From assembly GCF_003415655.1 (NCBI RefSeq), contig NZ_QRHC01000003.1, positions 1-64,000 of the forward strand: a DNA stretch of 64,000 bases, given 5' to 3'. The stretch is from Vibrio maerlii. GTDB lineage: Bacteria > Pseudomonadota > Gammaproteobacteria > Enterobacterales > Vibrionaceae. This document shows, one piece after another, positions 8,968 through 18,450 of the stretch. The translations under genes and the position numbers were made by a program. The notes under the pieces were generated by a model. That model had not been told where the DNA came from and made no database searches. It worked only from the letters and a program-made list of their open reading frames with translations. Position 1 is the stretch's first letter. Each line of letters begins with the position of its first letter.

Positions 8968-8987
8968 AATATGAACAAATATGAAAT
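8968..8987 (-). promoter_or_regulatory. Candidate TorR boxes upstream of torECA
   Basis: Two 10-bp direct repeats, AAATATGAAC and AAATATGAAA, lie side by side about 190 bp upstream of torE. Read on the tor operon strand, the first contains GTTCATAT, matching eight bases of the E. coli tor-box consensus CTGTTCATAT. A TorR homologue is encoded in this window. Binding is inferred, not shown. Confidence 0.55.
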
Positions 8988-9158
8988 TATAATACTTAGG
9001 GGGTAGGTTAAATTCTGGTTAAGTTGCTGTTTTATTATCTGAGCGATTTTCGCTTAAAAATGAAACTTGTTGCTTACTTAGCTAGCTCGTTTAGGTGTCT
9101 ATCCAACGTTATTTCGGTACACTTGTCTAAATAGCTTTTTCAACAGAAAGGACACACA

Positions 9159-9929
9159 TTGATCGATATCCCATGGTTGGCATTAGGGCTGTTTTCGTTA
9201 GTTTTATTGATTCCTATTTCTTTACTGAAAAGCATGGGAATCCATTTAGGCAAAGAACTCATAATCAGTATCGCCAGAATGACTATTCAGCTCATTCTTG
9301 TTGGCTTTTATCTAACCTATCTATTTGAACTCAACAGCTTAACGGTAAACGTTCTGTGGTTAGTCGTGATGACGGTCGTGGCTAGTTATTCGATCAGGTC
9401 GAAAGCGAAGCTGTCATCGACCACAGTTTTAGTGGCGATCTTGCTTGGCCTATTTACTGGACTACTCCCTATGCTTGCAATCATTCTCGCTGGTGTAGTC
9501 AATGCTGCTCCATTGTACGATGCCCGTTACCTAATCCCTTTGGCGGGCATGTTGCTGGGTAACTGCTTGAGCGCAAACATCGTAAGCCTACAAAACTTCA
9601 CAACCTCACTGGAAGACAACAGAGACCAATATTATGCAGCGATTGCATTAGGTGCCTCTCCCCTATTTGCAACACAACATTTTATTCAACAAGCAGTCAA
9701 TAAATCGATAGTGCCATCGCTCGCGAGTATGTCTACAATGGGAATCGTAACCTTACCAGGGATGATGACAGGTCAGATTCTAGGTGGTGCCGATCCAATC
9801 GTCGCGATTAAATATCAACTCATGATCATGATTGCGATCTTCACTTTAATTACACTTTCTAGTGCAGTAACACTGAAAATCATTGGGAAAACAGGCTTTG
9901 ATGACAATGGAAAGATCTTAATCCACTAA
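9159..9929 (+). CDS. fetB: FetB-like ABC-type permease (UPF0014 family)
   Basis: This 256-residue membrane protein resembles FetB (YbbM), the permease of an iron exporter that partners the ATPase FetA in E. coli. Several hydrophobic segments cover most of the length, and the family-typical stretches AIALGASP, GIVTLPGMMTGQILGG and NAAPLYDARYLIPLAGM are present. The start is a TTG at 9159, preceded by an AAAGGAC ribosome site. The first in-frame ATG lies about 25 codons later and would remove the first membrane segment. No FetA ATPase lies beside it: the upstream gene is divergent torE and the downstream gene is convergent focA. Confidence 0.78.
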   Translation: MIDIPWLALGLFSLVLLIPISLLKSMGIHLGKELIISIARMTIQLILVGFYLTYLFELNSLTVNVLWLVVMTVVASYSIRSKAKLSSTTVLVAILLGLFTGLLPMLAIILAGVVNAAPLYDARYLIPLAGMLLGNCLSANIVSLQNFTTSLEDNRDQYYAAIALGASPLFATQHFIQQAVNKSIVPSLASMSTMGIVTLPGMMTGQILGGADPIVAIKYQLMIMIAIFTLITLSSAVTLKIIGKTGFDDNGKILIH

Positions 9930-9948
9930 TCAATGAGTGACCAAAATA

Positions 9949-9975
9949 GGTTATCCACAAAAGATGTGGATAACC
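9949..9975. repeat. Perfect inverted pair of consensus DnaA boxes
   Basis: GGTTATCCACA at 9949-9959 and its exact reverse complement at 9965-9975 are separated by 5 bp. Each arm contains TTATCCACA, the strict DnaA-box consensus. No T-run follows, so it is a poor intrinsic terminator. It lies between the convergent genes fetB and focA. Confidence 0.8.
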
Positions 9976-10069
9976 CTTCGGATTAAATTTTAAATCAAAC
10001 AATAACAATCACTTATAGTTAATAATTTGAATTGCAATCACTTTTTAACATTAATTTGATGGCTACAAA

Positions 10070-10096
10070 AATGGCGCTAACCGAAGTCGCGCCATT
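10070..10096 (-). terminator. Rho-independent terminator of focA
   Basis: An 8-bp stem (AATGGCGC / GCGCCATT) with an 11-nt loop lies 12 bp past the focA stop. It is followed on the minus strand by T residues. Confidence 0.75.
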
Positions 10097-10108
10097 CTAT
10101 AAATCGAG

Positions 10109-10954
10109 TTATTTTTGCTCATCTCGCAAGTAGATCATCCAATACCACATTCCAACAAATGCACCACCACCGATGATATTGCCAAGTGTCACTGGTAGCA
10201 GATTATTCAGAACAAAGTTACTAATAGTCAAATCCGCATAATCTGCAATATTTGCACCGGTCATTTGCCAAAACTCAGCTGGTGCAAAGGTTTTAATGCC
10301 GATCGCTAAAGGCACTTGGAACATGTTTGCAATACAGTGCTCAAAACCTGCGGAAACAAACATCGCCACTGGTAAAATCATCACCAGAATTTTATCTGTG
10401 AGCGTCACACCGCTGAATGTCATCCAAACTGCAATACAAACCAATACATTACACATGATGCCCAGAGCAACAGCTTGGAAGAAGTTGTGATGCAACTTGT
10501 GTTGAGAAATCGCCATCGCATTGAGGCCAACTTGGCCATGATCGAACATGTATTGACGTGCGATCAACATACACACAACCAACAACACAGCACCGGCCAA
10601 GTTACCAAGATAAACAACAAACCAGTTCTTAATGAGTGTCTTCCAAGAGATCTTGCCGCTTGCTCGAGCGACTAAGGTGAGTACTGAACTGGTAAATAGC
10701 TCACCACCTGTTACAACAACTAGGATCAAGCCAAGACTAAACGCTAAACCACCAACAAAGCGGGTCATACCCCAAGGCATATCCCCAGCACCCGTGGTGA
10801 CTGTGGTATAAAAAATAAACGCAATACCAATATGGATACCTGCGGATATCGCCAACAAAAATGACTTCACAGGATCTTTTGTTGCTTTACCAACGCCAAT
10901 CTCAGCTGCACGCTCGGCAACCTGTGGTGGTAATAAAGAATCAAATTGGTTCAT
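10109..10954 (-). CDS. focA: Formate channel FocA (FNT family)
   Basis: This 281-residue member of the formate-nitrite transporter family forms pentameric inner-membrane channels that move formate made during mixed-acid fermentation. Six hydrophobic segments are visible. Family motifs include TGGELFTSS (about residues 82-90), a His-containing AGFEHCIANMF loop (about 202-212), and GNIIGGGAFVG near the end. Length and motif content match FocA better than NirC. The usual partner pflB is not adjacent. The gene stands alone between a convergent fetB and a divergent small gene. Confidence 0.9.
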   Translation of the reverse strand: MNQFDSLLPPQVAERAAEIGVGKATKDPVKSFLLAISAGIHIGIAFIFYTTVTTGAGDMPWGMTRFVGGLAFSLGLILVVVTGGELFTSSVLTLVARASGKISWKTLIKNWFVVYLGNLAGAVLLVVCMLIARQYMFDHGQVGLNAMAISQHKLHHNFFQAVALGIMCNVLVCIAVWMTFSGVTLTDKILVMILPVAMFVSAGFEHCIANMFQVPLAIGIKTFAPAEFWQMTGANIADYADLTISNFVLNNLLPVTLGNIIGGGAFVGMWYWMIYLRDEQK

Positions 10955-11239
10955 GAATACGCTCGTTACATTTTGAAACAGGTTTAGAAAGGACGCGGAT
11001 AATCGCGCTGTTTAAATGCAATTTCAAGGGGTGAAATCAATGTTTACTCATATTGTTGTAAATTTGATTTGAAGCATAGTTCTTTCGAGGTAGTTCAGCG
11101 GTTTAGCCATTAATAAAGCTTATGATATCGATTAGAAAAAGTCCGATCTTGCGTCAGGTATCATTTCTTTAAACTATTATTTGCGCTGACTGAGTGCTGC
11201 TCTTATGGTGAAAGAAACGCTTATACAGAAGGTAATTCT

Positions 11240-11473
11240 ATGAAATATTCAGAGCAACATATCGCTGAACTTAACCTACTTCTACAATTCGACATCAGCA
11301 GCGCGGCAACAGGTATTAAAGTACACGGCGAAGCGAGTCAAGAAGCGCAAGATGCAGTCAAGCGTCTATACGAGAAGAACTTATGCACGCTTCCTGACGG
11401 TGGTTACCTAACCGACGAAGGGATTGAAGTTGCTGAGCACGCAGACAAAATTCTTCGTGTATTAAGCGCTTAA
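11240..11473 (+). CDS. TIGR02647-family small protein
   Basis: This 77-residue protein starts MKYSEQHIAELNLLLQFD and ends AEHADKILRVLSA. The pattern of an early helical region, then RLYEKNLCTLPDGGYLTDEG, resembles the TIGR02647 family of short gammaproteobacterial proteins of unknown function. The LPDGGYLTDEGIEVAEHA segment resembles the wing of a winged-helix domain, but nucleic-acid binding is only a guess. It has its own upstream gap of about 285 bp and is probably monocistronic. No membrane segment is present. Confidence 0.72.
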   Translation: MKYSEQHIAELNLLLQFDISSAATGIKVHGEASQEAQDAVKRLYEKNLCTLPDGGYLTDEGIEVAEHADKILRVLSA

Positions 11474-11550
11474 CTTTGGTTTCCGCTTAACTAGATCTTA
11501 GAATAACGTTACCCTAGCCTATACACTCTTGAATGGATTTGAGGTTCACT

Positions 11551-12360
11551 ATGAATGTTCTCATCATAGGTGCTGGTTGGTTAGGGTTGCCATTGGCAAA
11601 GCACCTCTCTCACCATCATCACGTTACGGTTAGCAAAACCTCCGCACATTGTCTTAGCAATCAACCCTTTCCTGCCATAGAGCTCGACCTTTCACGGCCA
11701 AAGACACTTGATAATATTCCACAAGATACTGATGCCATAATTGGTTGCTTTCCTCCAGGCTTTCGCAAAGGAAACGGCGAAGAGTATGCAGGCTATTGGC
11801 TCGCGCTTTGCCAATATGCTAAGCAGCGTGACGTCAAAAAAGTGGTAATGGTGAGCTCTACCACAGTATATCCATCGGGTGCACATGACTATTCTGAGAG
11901 CGATGCAACGCTTGAACTTGCCATCAAGAGTGGTAAGTTCAGTGATAATGCACGAATAATGCTGACAGCAGAGCAACACCTTATCGACAGTGGTTTGGAT
12001 TACGCAATCGTGCGTTGCAGTGGTCTTTTTGGACCTAACCGTCACCCCTCTCGCTTTGCTTCCAAATTAAAGCAAGTCAGTACACAAGCGCCTGCAAATA
12101 TGCTTCACCTTGATGATGCTGTGGGTGCGGTGAGTTTCGCCCTTACCTCACTCAATCACGAAGTCGTCAATGCCACCAGCCCTATTACGGTTCCTAAGGC
12201 GGAGTTTTACCAACATGCCATAGATGCGGCCAAGCTCGACACACCTTTACCACCCATAGTTGATGCTGCAGATAAAAAAATTCTCACCAACAAGCTCATT
12301 GAACTGGGCTATCAGTTTAGGCATCCTTCATCAGTCGAGGCATTAGCAATCGATGTTTAA
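11551..12360 (+). CDS. NAD(P)-binding sugar epimerase-like protein (YeeZ type)
   Basis: This 269-residue Rossmann-fold protein begins MNVLIIGAGWLGLPLAKHL, with the dinucleotide-binding GAGWLG at residues 7-12. A strand and Ser-rich turn (VVMVSSTTVYP) follow about 100 residues later, as in extended SDRs. The canonical YxxxK catalytic pair is not obvious, which fits the atypical YeeZ-like group. The start at 11551 is favoured by GAGG upstream; the longer reading adds six residues. It is followed 26 bp later by the DUF218 gene on the same strand. Substrate unknown. Confidence 0.7.
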   Translation: MNVLIIGAGWLGLPLAKHLSHHHHVTVSKTSAHCLSNQPFPAIELDLSRPKTLDNIPQDTDAIIGCFPPGFRKGNGEEYAGYWLALCQYAKQRDVKKVVMVSSTTVYPSGAHDYSESDATLELAIKSGKFSDNARIMLTAEQHLIDSGLDYAIVRCSGLFGPNRHPSRFASKLKQVSTQAPANMLHLDDAVGAVSFALTSLNHEVVNATSPITVPKAEFYQHAIDAAKLDTPLPPIVDAADKKILTNKLIELGYQFRHPSSVEALAIDV

Positions 12361-12386
12361 ACACATATACCTATCGGAGACACTCT

Positions 12387-13022
12387 ATGAAGCAGTACCT
12401 ATATAAGGACATAGAACAAGTCTGGCGCTACATGCAGCTTGGGCATGAACTCAAACCTGCTGACCTTTTATTTGTCATGTGTAGTAACGACCTTCGAGTC
12501 GCCAAATATGCTGCCGATCTTTACCATCAAGGGCTCGCTCCTAAGGTTCTTTTCTCTGGTGGTGTTGGACGATTTACTGGTGGTTTATTCGATTCAAGTG
12601 AAGCAGAAACTTTTGCATCGATAGCGAAAGACTGTGGCGTTCCGGAATCGGCTATATTGATAGAAAACAAATCAACCAATAGTGGTGAAAACGTCACGTT
12701 TAGCCAAAGATTACTCACTGAGCAGGATATTCACTGCAAACACTTTATCTTGGTGCAAAAGCCATTCATGGAGCGTCGCGCCTACGCCACATTCTGTAAA
12801 CAATGGTCAAGCGATTACGAATCTGTCCAAGTCAGCTCGACTCAAACTCCTTTCTTTGAATACATCAACGAAGAAATGCCTTTAATGATGGTTCTAGAAG
12901 CTCTGCTTGATGACTTCCAGCGCATCGTTGATTACCCCGCAAAAGGCTTTCAAACCGAGCAGGAAATACCTAACAAAGTGATGGAGAGCTATCGACGACT
13001 AAGGGATTGGATTGAGAGGTAG
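12387..13022 (+). CDS. YdcF-type DUF218 protein
   Basis: This 211-residue protein has the DUF218 core shared by ElyC, SanA and YdcF: an early strand LLFVMCSNDLRVA, then VLFSGGVGRFTGG, then ENKSTNSGENVTFS (about residues 92-105) and HFILVQKPFMERRA. YdcF of E. coli is reported to bind S-adenosylmethionine, while the biological role of the soluble branch is not settled. No membrane segment is visible, unlike ElyC at 20752-21558. It probably shares a transcript with the preceding Rossmann-fold gene. Confidence 0.78.
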   Translation: MKQYLYKDIEQVWRYMQLGHELKPADLLFVMCSNDLRVAKYAADLYHQGLAPKVLFSGGVGRFTGGLFDSSEAETFASIAKDCGVPESAILIENKSTNSGENVTFSQRLLTEQDIHCKHFILVQKPFMERRAYATFCKQWSSDYESVQVSSTQTPFFEYINEEMPLMMVLEALLDDFQRIVDYPAKGFQTEQEIPNKVMESYRRLRDWIER

Positions 13023-13100
13023 ATAAAAACGAGATCCCCTATCTCGTTCGCCTCTGACTGCAGAGAATGAAAATTTTGATATATCAATAGGTGAATCGTC

Positions 13101-13140
13101 GTCTTCCTCGAGCGCGAGTCGACGAGTGCATCGGGGATCT
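13101..13140 (-). repeat. 40-bp dispersed repeat, copy 1
   Basis: Read on the minus strand, this segment matches 53074-53113 at 39 of 40 positions. The core is GATGCACTCGTCGACTCGCG followed by CTCGAGGA. Both copies sit between convergent genes. Such GC-rich GATCCCC-type intergenic repeats are recurrent in Vibrio genomes; a function is not established. Confidence 0.85.
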
Positions 13141-13199
13141 CGCTCTTACACATCTCGCTCTTAAACTCAGTCACTCAATAAACTCATCCTCAAACAAAA

Positions 13200-13229
13200 A
13201 ATCCCCATGAGCTCTCACTCATGGGGATT
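13200..13229 (-). terminator. Bidirectional rho-independent terminator (mukB end)
   Basis: A perfect 12-bp stem (AATCCCCATGAG / CTCATGGGGATT) with a 6-nt loop, A-tract on the left and T-tract on the right, lies 42 bp past the mukB stop and can serve both converging genes. Confidence 0.9.
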
Positions 13230-13270
13230 TTTATCAATTATTGGTTAGCCTACCAATCAGCTAATTAGAG

Positions 13271-16200
13271 CTAAGCTAACTCTTCTACGAGCTCATCGGC
13301 ACTGGTTGGTTTTGGCTTAGGCTCTTGACCAAAGCCCTTCAAACCAACAACGTGGACGTGTTCATGGTCTTTAAACACCTTACGTACCAGCTTATAGGTT
13401 GTACCCTTCTCTGGGCTGATGTTCTCTGGTGCTGCAATCAGAAGTTGCATATCTAGACGATCACATAGCTCAAACAGTGTTGAGATCGATTTCGCATCCA
13501 GACGTGCTGCCTCATCCAAGAACAGTAGACGACAAGGCACAATGTCTTTACTGCGTAGACGACGCGATTCTTCTTCCCAGCTTTGAACCACCATCAATAG
13601 GATTGACTGACCAGTACCGATCGCTTCACCCGTTGATAGCGCTCCAGATTCCGCTTGTAGCCAACCTTCTGAACCACGGTTTACTTCAACACTTAGCTCT
13701 AGGTAATTGCGGTAATCGAGTAGCTCTTCACCCAAAACCTGAGGTGAGCGCTGGCCCATGTCGATGTGTGGGTTCACTCGTTGGAAAAGCTTCGCCATCG
13801 CTTCAGAGAAGGTAAAGCGAGAGGTTTCAAACAGATCTTTGTGTTGCTCTTGCTGAGACGCTAGACCATTAAGCAGGATCTCGTGGCTCTCACGAACCTT
13901 CACGTTTAGACGTACACCGTTAACCTGACCAAAGTTAATGTTGCTCAGGCCTTGGTTTAGCATGCGAATACGGTTCTGCTCACGCTGAATCGTCTTCTTG
14001 ATAATGCTTGCTACAGATTCGGAACTGATTGCTAAGCGATTTTCACGTTGTGTAAGCTCTTCCGTTAGACGAGCCAGTTCCACTTCCATCTCTTCGATTG
14101 CTTCAACAGGGTCATCGGTATGGATGATATCCTGACGAATACGTTCACGAAGATGTTGGTAAACCGCGATGTAGAATAGAACCTTACGTTCAGGACGAGC
14201 CGTGTCTTCCGAAGCGCGTAGTGCATCACGTAGGTCTTCGTTGTCGGCAACGGCAAGACGAAGTGCACCTAATGACTTATCCGACATTGAACGCAGCTCG
14301 GCTTCTGTCATGTAGGCTAGCTCGCGCTTATGCAGACGACGTTCAACATCGTTCTCTTTCGCTAGGCGAAGGACAGCACACCAGCCTGCTTTTGCATTAA
14401 CTACAAACTTGCGCAGTTCCGCGTACTCTTTCTGCACTTTCTTGAGACGCTTAGCAACCGACTTCATCTCTAGTTCGGTTGAAGTAATGGTGCGCTCAAA
14501 CTCACTCTTGCGTGCACGAGAAGTATGTAGACGCTCGTGTAGCTCTTCCTTGCGACGCTCTGCGCGTTCAAACGCAGTTTCGTCAGCGGTTACGCCGTAT
14601 TCTTGAAGCTCTTGCTTAAACTCTTGAACCGTTTCTAACTTCGCTTGGTGTGAGCTCTTAAGCGACGCCAATACTTGGTTGTACTGGTTCAACTGCCCTT
14701 GAGCTTGCTTCAAAGCTTCACGGCTAGACGTACGCTGCGCTTCTGCTTGCACCAGTTTCGCTTTTAGTTGCTCACTCAGTTCACTGCTCTTATTCAGCAG
14801 GTCAACCGAATCGGCATAAGCAAAGTACTGACGGCGTTCAACTAAATCAGCAACAGCAAAGATTTGCTTTTTAAGCTGTTGCAGTGCTTGGTCTGCATCA
14901 TTGTATTGAGCCTGAAGGTTATCAAACTGCTCTGGGTCAGCCTCAAGTGCATTGACCATGCCCTCGAGCTTATCCAGCGCTTTTTGATGCTGAGATACAT
15001 AACTCTTCGCATCGTTTAGCTTAGAAAGTTTCCCTTCAAGTTCTTCATAACGAGCTTCTAGCGTGTCATCTTCTAGGTAGCGCATTAGCGGCGCCAGTTT
15101 GCCTAGCTGAGCCAATGCTTGCTTACTCATTTGAATTTGCGAACGCTGTTGTTGCTCTTTCGCTTCTAACTCTGCACTTTGACGCTGAGCATGACTGCGT
15201 TTTTCACGTAGCTCTGTAATTGCCGCTTCAGGGTCTGCATTAAATGCAACATGGATGTGCTTAGCCACAAAGTCATTGAAGTTCGCGTAGATACGCTGAA
15301 GCTTCTGAGCATCGAAAGACGCTTTGGCGTGCTTCTCTACCACTTCATCACGCTCTTCACGCAGCAGTTCAAGGCGCTGCTCACGGGCCGCGCGACCAAA
15401 CAATGGGATTTCAGGGAAACGAGAATAACGCAGTTGACGTTCGTTTAGCTGAACGCAAACCGCACCTTCCAGTTCGTCCGCATTGAACGAGCTGTCATCA
15501 AATGCATCCACATCACCTTCGATGATGTAAAGGTCTTCTGGGCAGTCATCCAGTTCAACTAACTTCTCTTTCAAGCCTGAAAGATCAGAGACTACGATGG
15601 CGTGACGAGCTGGGCCGTACATCGCACTGAAGTATGGTGCGTCTTCAATCGTGATATCGTCATAGATCTCAGACAGTAGCACACCGCCTAAGGTATCCGC
15701 TAAGCCCTTGAGACGAGGATCGTTTGAGCCACCTGGAGAAGCCAAGCGCTCAATCTCTGACTCTAGTTCCGTACGGCGAGTTGCTAGCTTTTCTTTATCA
15801 AGCGATTGCTGCTTTTCTTGCTCAAGCACTTGCTGCATTTCGCTCATCACAGCAGCGCTATCGTTTAGCTCGGCACCACTTTGATCTCGCAGTAGGTCAA
15901 GCGCGTCATTGGCTTTAATCCATGCAGGCGCTAGCGCTTCTAATGAACGGATTTCATCACTCAGTTGCTGCTCAAGGCGTTTTGCTTCGCCGCGCTGTTC
16001 GCGCAGAACCTCTTGAGATTCTTCAACACTTTCAAGCTGCTGAGCATGACGCTCTTGTTCAACTTCCAGTGCCATTTCATCTTCAAGCGTAATGTTGAAT
16101 TGAGACTGATATTGCTCAAGCGTTGCTTTTGCGCCTTTCTGTTGTTCAAGGCTGCGCTCGATATCACGAGATTGCGCGCGCCATTGTGCTTCATTCTCTA

Positions 16201-17734
16201 GCAATGTTTTTGCGTCGCGATACTCAACCAGGGCTTGCTTAGCGGCGTTGGATGCGTCACCACGTTCGGTTTGACCAACAACTTGCTTAACAAGTTGGAA
16301 TGCCTGCTCGAACTGCTCTGCTGCTGCCGATGAAAGATCAAGCGTGTGCTTAACCGACAACAGCGTTTGAGTCTGCTCTGCTTCTTGCTCTTTAAGGGTA
16401 CTAAGCAGTTGTGGAGCACTGTCTTGGGTAAGATCATCACTGTTCGCTAGCTGCTGCGCTTTATCAAGTGCCAGCACGGCTTGTTGATACTGCAAAGCAC
16501 GAGTTTGCTGAACGTCGAGTGCTTGCTGATAATCAGCAAGTTGAGTTTTCAGACTATCAACTTCATCTTCACTCAACGTCGCTTGCTCTTCCGCCGCGAG
16601 AACACGCTCTTGCGCCTCTTCAACCACCATCAGTTGCTCTTCAAGACGCTCGTTGAGCTCTTCAAGGTCTTCTTGGTAGCGTTCGATCTTCTCTTGTTGG
16701 CGCAGCGCGTTTTGCACCAGTTGCAGGTGATCCGATGCAGCTTGGAAATCCTGTTCGAGGGCAGATTCACCTTCAACCAATAGTTCAAGTTCTTCTTGAA
16801 CACGGTTGAGTAGTGCGTTTTGCTCAAGCAAAGTCTCTCGCGAACCAAATAGCTCGCCACGCAGAGCCATGGTTTGCTCAAGTTTGCTACGGCGATCGTT
16901 AGCAACACGCATGTAGTCGGCGGCAACGTAGTTGGTCGACTCGGTAATTAGGTGTTTAAATAAGTCACGATCGGCTTGAGTTGTTTTGATCGCCTCAAGC
17001 GTCATACGGTTTTCACGCAGCGCCGATTCCATATCTTGGAATGCTTTCTTCACACCACCGTTTTGAGGAAGAAGATAGTCACGCAGTGAGCGAGTAATCG
17101 CACTTGAAATACCACCGTATAGCGACGCTTCAATCAGACGATAGAACTTAGAACGGTCACTACTGTTGCGCAGTTTCTTCGGTAGAACGCCAAACTCAAA
17201 CATTTGAGCATGGTAATCAACGATAGAAGAGAAGGCTTTAAAGGTTGCACCTTCGATTTTCGCTACTGCTTCTTTTACTTCGTTAATTTGACGTACACGG
17301 GCGTGTTTATCAGAAACCGTTTCAATCAGAATATCGCTTGGCTTGATATGGCTTGGAAGACCTTGGATTACAAAAGGTTTGATATCCACTTTCTTATCAC
17401 GACCTGCCACTTGCTGCAGTTTTACTGCGAACAATAGACGTTGCTTGCGTGAGTTCACCACGTCCAGTGCTGAGTAACACGCACCTGGTTGTAGTTTACC
17501 AAATAGACCTTTATCGCGAGATGCTTGTGAGCTGCCCGCTTCCGTTGTATTGCGGAAGTGTAATAGGCTTTGGTCTGGAATCAATGATGTAATAAAAGCA
17601 GCCATCGTGGTCGACTTACCTGCACCATTACCGCCAGATAGTGTTGTTACCAATCCATCAATATCAAAAGTACGAGCAAAGAAACCGTTCCAGTTGATCA
17701 TGGTCAGCGATTGATACTTACCTCTTTCAATCAT
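13271..17734 (-). CDS. mukB: Chromosome partition protein MukB
   Basis: MukB is the SMC-like ATPase of the MukBEF condensin, which organises and segregates the chromosome. The 1487-residue length is normal. The Walker A motif [10 protein letters not shown] is at residues 34-43. Long Gln/Glu-rich coiled coils follow, interrupted by a globular hinge around residues 650-800. The C-terminal head has the ABC signature region [13 protein letters not shown] and Walker [12 protein letters not shown]. Its start overlaps mukE by 4 bp, and the order mukF-mukE-mukB matches E. coli. Partners are the kleisin MukF and MukE, encoded immediately upstream. Confidence 0.97.
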   Translation of the reverse strand: MIERGKYQSLTMINWNGFFARTFDIDGLVTTLSGGNGAGKSTTMAAFITSLIPDQSLLHFRNTTEAGSSQASRDKGLFGKLQPGACYSALDVVNSRKQRLLFAVKLQQVAGRDKKVDIKPFVIQGLPSHIKPSDILIETVSDKHARVRQINEVKEAVAKIEGATFKAFSSIVDYHAQMFEFGVLPKKLRNSSDRSKFYRLIEASLYGGISSAITRSLRDYLLPQNGGVKKAFQDMESALRENRMTLEAIKTTQADRDLFKHLITESTNYVAADYMRVANDRRSKLEQTMALRGELFGSRETLLEQNALLNRVQEELELLVEGESALEQDFQAASDHLQLVQNALRQQEKIERYQEDLEELNERLEEQLMVVEEAQERVLAAEEQATLSEDEVDSLKTQLADYQQALDVQQTRALQYQQAVLALDKAQQLANSDDLTQDSAPQLLSTLKEQEAEQTQTLLSVKHTLDLSSAAAEQFEQAFQLVKQVVGQTERGDASNAAKQALVEYRDAKTLLENEAQWRAQSRDIERSLEQQKGAKATLEQYQSQFNITLEDEMALEVEQERHAQQLESVEESQEVLREQRGEAKRLEQQLSDEIRSLEALAPAWIKANDALDLLRDQSGAELNDSAAVMSEMQQVLEQEKQQSLDKEKLATRRTELESEIERLASPGGSNDPRLKGLADTLGGVLLSEIYDDITIEDAPYFSAMYGPARHAIVVSDLSGLKEKLVELDDCPEDLYIIEGDVDAFDDSSFNADELEGAVCVQLNERQLRYSRFPEIPLFGRAAREQRLELLREERDEVVEKHAKASFDAQKLQRIYANFNDFVAKHIHVAFNADPEAAITELREKRSHAQRQSAELEAKEQQQRSQIQMSKQALAQLGKLAPLMRYLEDDTLEARYEELEGKLSKLNDAKSYVSQHQKALDKLEGMVNALEADPEQFDNLQAQYNDADQALQQLKKQIFAVADLVERRQYFAYADSVDLLNKSSELSEQLKAKLVQAEAQRTSSREALKQAQGQLNQYNQVLASLKSSHQAKLETVQEFKQELQEYGVTADETAFERAERRKEELHERLHTSRARKSEFERTITSTELEMKSVAKRLKKVQKEYAELRKFVVNAKAGWCAVLRLAKENDVERRLHKRELAYMTEAELRSMSDKSLGALRLAVADNEDLRDALRASEDTARPERKVLFYIAVYQHLRERIRQDIIHTDDPVEAIEEMEVELARLTEELTQRENRLAISSESVASIIKKTIQREQNRIRMLNQGLSNINFGQVNGVRLNVKVRESHEILLNGLASQQEQHKDLFETSRFTFSEAMAKLFQRVNPHIDMGQRSPQVLGEELLDYRNYLELSVEVNRGSEGWLQAESGALSTGEAIGTGQSILLMVVQSWEEESRRLRSKDIVPCRLLFLDEAARLDAKSISTLFELCDRLDMQLLIAAPENISPEKGTTYKLVRKVFKDHEHVHVVGLKGFGQEPKPKPTSADELVEELA

Positions 17735-18450
17735 GCTTCACCCTCTAATTCTGTCTGCTCGTGATCGTTCTCATCTTGCTCCGTAAGCAAGCTGCCTTGG
17801 CTAGGCTCTGGCGTATGTACTACTGCCTCGCCATCACGAATTAATCTCAACTGTGCATCACGCATGTCATCGCCAATACGAACGTCAGCACCGAAGCGGA
17901 ATACGGCTTCGCTGATATGGAACTTACCTGATTCCCCGACCGGGATAATCATACCAATACGGCGAAGGCGACGTAGTGAAGTACGTACCTTCTCAAACAG
18001 CTTCTCTTTATCTAAATCAGAACCCGTGGCACGGTTAGTCGTTAACTTCAGTAGTTTCTTTTCATCAGCCAGAGCCAATAGCTCTTCATAAAGCTCTTGG
18101 TTGGTGAAGATACCCTCGTGAGCCAGACGCTCCGGGCTTAGGTAAAGGAAACACAAGACCTTTCCTACCAGCATGTCTAATTCAGAAAGAACACTACGGC
18201 TAATTAGGGATGTTGAACGTGGACGCAAGTAAAAGAAGCCTTCAGGCGCCTTCACTAGCTCTGTGTTATAGCGTTGATAGAATGTCGCTAATTCTGTTTC
18301 AAAATCAGCAAGTAGTGAGTGATTGTCAACATCCTCACTTGAAATATGTTTGCCAGCGCGCAGCATGCTATCTAGCGCAGGAAAAAGCGGGTTTGCGATC
18401 GCTTTTATCAGATTATCTGGCATGTAGTCGTCAGTATTTGTTGATGACAT
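17731..18450 (-). CDS. mukE: Chromosome partition protein MukE
   Basis: MukE binds MukF and adjusts its contact with the MukB heads. The product from 18450 has 239 residues and begins [24 protein letters not shown] seven codons further upstream is possible, but the ATG at 18450 has an AAAGG about 10 nt ahead and gives the usual family N-terminus. The central winged-helix regions and an acidic tail ([16 protein letters not shown]) are typical. The reading frame overlaps mukF by 20 bp and mukB by 4 bp, which implies coupled translation and a fixed ratio of subunits. Confidence 0.95.
   Translation of the reverse strand: MSSTNTDDYMPDNLIKAIANPLFPALDSMLRAGKHISSEDVDNHSLLADFETELATFYQRYNTELVKAPEGFFYLRPRSTSLISRSVLSELDMLVGKVLCFLYLSPERLAHEGIFTNQELYEELLALADEKKLLKLTTNRATGSDLDKEKLFEKVRTSLRRLRRIGMIIPVGESGKFHISEAVFRFGADVRIGDDMRDAQLRLIRDGEAVVHTPEPSQGSLLTEQDENDHEQTELEGEA

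Noticed and set aside
13429..16926. Many open frames of 60-130 residues on both strands within the mukB region
   Set aside because: They overlap the conserved mukB frame, have no ribosome sites or recognisable domains, and are expected by chance in a long coiled-coil gene.
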